A stretch of DNA of 15,713 bases. Source: Candidatus Poribacteria bacterium (GTDB taxonomy: Bacteria > Poribacteria > WGA-4E > WGA-3G). Location of the stretch: NCBI GenBank assembly GCA_009835515.1, contig VXXH01000167.1, positions 1 to 15,713 on the forward strand. Reading direction: 5' to 3'. Positions within the stretch are counted from its first letter, which is position 1, and each line of letters starts with the position of its first letter. This document shows positions 13,931-15,713 of the stretch, piece after piece. The position numbers were made by a program, and so were the translations under genes. The notes beneath the pieces are model-generated. The model saw nothing but the letters and a program-made list of their open reading frames with translations. It was not told the DNA's origin and made no database searches.

Positions 13931-15713
13931 CTATTGTCCCAACATTGCTGCGATGTCTTCTGGCAACTGAACACTGTTTTGCTGTTCAAACTCTGCAACA
14001 CTATTGTGGTAATGACGAAACGCAGCGATAATATCCATTCCCATGTACCTCGCAATAATCAAACTTTCTCTGGCTTTTACCCATTGTTGTAAGTGTAAGC
14101 AAGCCAAACCGCGATAGCAATAAGCATGGGCATCATCGCGTTTTCGCCCTATCGCTTGGTTATAGTCTGCGATTGCAAGAGCGTATTCGTGTTTCTGATA
14201 GTAAGTAGTACCTCGACCATAGTAACCAGAAGTATCGTTTGGTGCCAGTTCTATTACCCGGTTGTAATCCTCAATTGCCTTGTCAAACTGACCTATATCG
14301 CCATAGGTTGCTCCACGGTTGCAATAGCCCTCAACAAAATCTGGATTTAGCTCTATCGCTCGGTTATAGTTTTCCATAGCCTTTTCATGTTCACCTTTGA
14401 GATTGTAAGCATAACCGAGTTGGCTATAGCCCTCGGTATCATTTCGCTCTAATCGAAGCATTTCTTTAAAATCATTGATAGAAGGATCAATTTGTCCTAT
14501 AGCGAGGTAAGCGGTCGCGCGCATTTTATAGGTCTTGGTATCGTTCGGGGATAGTTTTAGGGTTTCGTTAAAGTCATTAATCGCAGGGTTAATCTGACCT
14601 ACAGCGAAGTAAATTCTGCCTCGAGAATAATGTGCTTCAGCAAGATCTGCGTTTAGTTCAATTGCTCTATTATAGTCTGCCATAGCTTTTTCAAATCTGC
14701 CACTTCCATCATAAACTAAGCCACGAGCGAAGTATGCTTTACCGTAATCTTGGTTGAGTTGTATTGCTTGATTATAACTCTCAATAGCAAGATCAAAATC
14801 GCCTCTTTTGTAGTAGGCACATCCGCGCCAATAGCACGCCTCGGCATAATCTGATTTCAACCGTATCGCCTCGGTATAATCCGCAATAGCAGAATCAAAA
14901 TCACCTTCTTTGTAGTACATACTGCCACGGTTGAAATATGTTCCAGCATCATTCGGTTCCAACTCTATTGCTTTGGTATAATCCACAATAGCCTCATCGA
15001 AATTACCCTTTTTATCGTGAGCAGCCCCTCGGTCGCGATAAGCCTTGATAAATCTTGGGTTCAGTTGTATCGCCTCGGTATAGTCGGCAATAGCCTCGTC
15101 GTGTCGTCCTTTACTGCTGTGAATGAAACCACGACTGCAATAGGCTTCCGAGTAATTTGGCTTTAGTCGTATCGCCTCCGTGTAGTCAGCAATAGCCTTG
15201 TCATCTTCACTGTTTAGATCGTAAGTCGCGCCGCGGTTAAGATAAGTTACAGCAAAATTAGGTCTCTTTTCTATTACCCTATTGTAGTCTTTGATGGCTA
15301 AATCTCGCTCCCCTTTGTCAGAGTACGCGAGTCCGCGATTCGCGAGAACTTCAACAAACTCAGGGTTCAGTTCTATAACTTTATCATAGTCCTGAATAGC
15401 GAGATCATAGTCCTCTTTCGCACGGTAAACGTTCCCGCGATTATTATAAAGTTCAATATAATTGGGTTTCAGTTTTAAGGCTTCGGTGTAGTGATTAATG
15501 GCATCTTCATAGTGATCCTGTTTCTCCTTATTGTTTCTCGCTTTATCTCCTTTTGCTTGACAGGTGAGCCCTTTAAGAAATTCTGTGGAAGCACTTCGTC
15601 TAATAAAGCCATGAAGGTCATTATAGATCGTCTCAGCAGAAATCCTGTGGTATTTTCGTAGGTATTCTAACATGGGAAACTTGAGATCTATAGGGATATC
15701 GACTTCAATATCC
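13931..15713 (-). CDS. TPR-repeat protein, 5' end outside the window, possible FRG-domain tail at the N-terminus
   Basis: The reading frame is open to the right edge: upstream of the first in-window Met (codon 15671-15673) it continues DIEVDIPIDLKFP without a stop. That Met has no Shine-Dalgarno sequence, so the gene is probably truncated by the window. Counting from that Met, residues 30-72 are a first TPR with a 9-residue insertion. Residues 73-548 are 14 regular 34-residue TPRs (consensus RGxxYxxxGxxDxAIxDYxxAIxLxP). Residues 549-580 are a tail ending QLPEDIAAMLGQ. Residues 1-26 (EYLRKYHRISAETIYNDLHG) resemble the end of FRG domains, with the tlFPDLdGla-type box, so an FRG-TPR fusion is my preferred guess. 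TPR arrays bind peptides or scaffold partners. It is the first gene visible of the TPR, DUF2806, protease cluster. If the Met at 15673 is used, the product is 580 residues. Confidence 0.85.
   Translation of the reverse strand, partial: DIEVDIPIDLKFPMLEYLRKYHRISAETIYNDLHGFIRRSASTEFLKGLTCQAKGDKARNNKEKQDHYEDAINHYTEALKLKPNYIELYNNRGNVYRAKEDYDLAIQDYDKVIELNPEFVEVLANRGLAYSDKGERDLAIKDYNRVIEKRPNFAVTYLNRGATYDLNSEDDKAIADYTEAIRLKPNYSEAYCSRGFIHSSKGRHDEAIADYTEAIQLNPRFIKAYRDRGAAHDKKGNFDEAIVDYTKAIELEPNDAGTYFNRGSMYYKEGDFDSAIADYTEAIRLKSDYAEACYWRGCAYYKRGDFDLAIESYNQAIQLNQDYGKAYFARGLVYDGSGRFEKAMADYNRAIELNADLAEAHYSRGRIYFAVGQINPAINDFNETLKLSPNDTKTYKMRATAYLAIGQIDPSINDFKEMLRLERNDTEGYSQLGYAYNLKGEHEKAMENYNRAIELNPDFVEGYCNRGATYGDIGQFDKAIEDYNRVIELAPNDTSGYYGRGTTYYQKHEYALAIADYNQAIGRKRDDAHAYCYRGLACLHLQQWVKARESLIIARYMGMDIIAAFRHYHNSVAEFEQQNSVQLPEDIAAMLGQ
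14030..15457 (-). repeat. 102-bp tandem coding repeat, 14 units (TPR)
   Basis: Fourteen consecutive 34-codon units encode the TPRs without a single insertion or deletion between them. Units diverge at the base level but keep the RG, AIxDY and AIxL positions. Units 9 and 10 share a distinctive GQI-P-IND(F) core, which suggests that one arose from the other by duplication. Confidence 0.85.

Noticed and set aside
14030..15457. Regularly spaced repeats that might suggest a CRISPR array
   Set aside because: The 102-base period is coding, in frame and matches the 34-residue TPR unit; the repeats are degenerate and have no unique spacers.

Overview
The window looks like a chromosomal segment of an uncultured bacterium. 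The gene families, the compact minus-strand operons and short dispersed repeats built on a GGGTTGGGT core remind me of Candidatus Poribacteria or a related sponge or marine lineage. That placement is an inference from memory; there is no rRNA or marker gene here to fix it.

The left half (1-8044) is metabolic and envelope-type, all on the minus strand and moderately GC-rich. Read in the direction of transcription, a serine carboxypeptidase (S10), a Gfo/Idh/MocA oxidoreductase and an aldo/keto reductase form one tight operon. It has an extended -10 promoter at 8077-8085, an ATGA overlap and a 42-base gap. Next comes a two-gene unit: a membrane-fusion (MacA/HlyD-type) adaptor with a very long coiled coil and a low-complexity insertion, followed by a MacB-type permease. 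No ABC ATPase is nearby. A short-chain dehydrogenase whose catalytic Tyr is replaced by Phe ends this half. A direct-repeat/hairpin module (796-897) separates it from the permease.

An outward-facing promoter pair (8077-8157) divides the two halves. To the right, on the plus strand, lie a 56-residue coiled-coil protein with a good sigma-70 promoter and a 1021-residue enzyme. This enzyme joins an N-terminal PD-(D/E)xK nuclease, an N6-adenine methyltransferase and a type ISP-like specificity domain, with no helicase motor. Its promoter is placed so that the mRNA is probably leaderless.

The right end (11649-15713, minus strand) is visibly more AT-rich and reads like accessory or defence DNA. In transcription order it holds a TPR protein with about 15 repeats, whose reading frame runs off the window and whose visible N-terminus resembles the tail of an FRG domain. 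Then come a DUF2806-type protein with a charged coiled coil, a signal-less trypsin-like serine protease with an intact triad, and a solitary HicB-like protein without HicA. TPR sensor/scaffold, coiled-coil DUF and cytoplasmic protease, beside a restriction-modification gene, form the best candidate here for an undescribed conflict system. The sequence shows adjacency and domain types only; a joint function is inference.

No tRNA, rRNA, CRISPR array, transposase or phage gene is visible. No gene-free stretch exceeds 300 bases.
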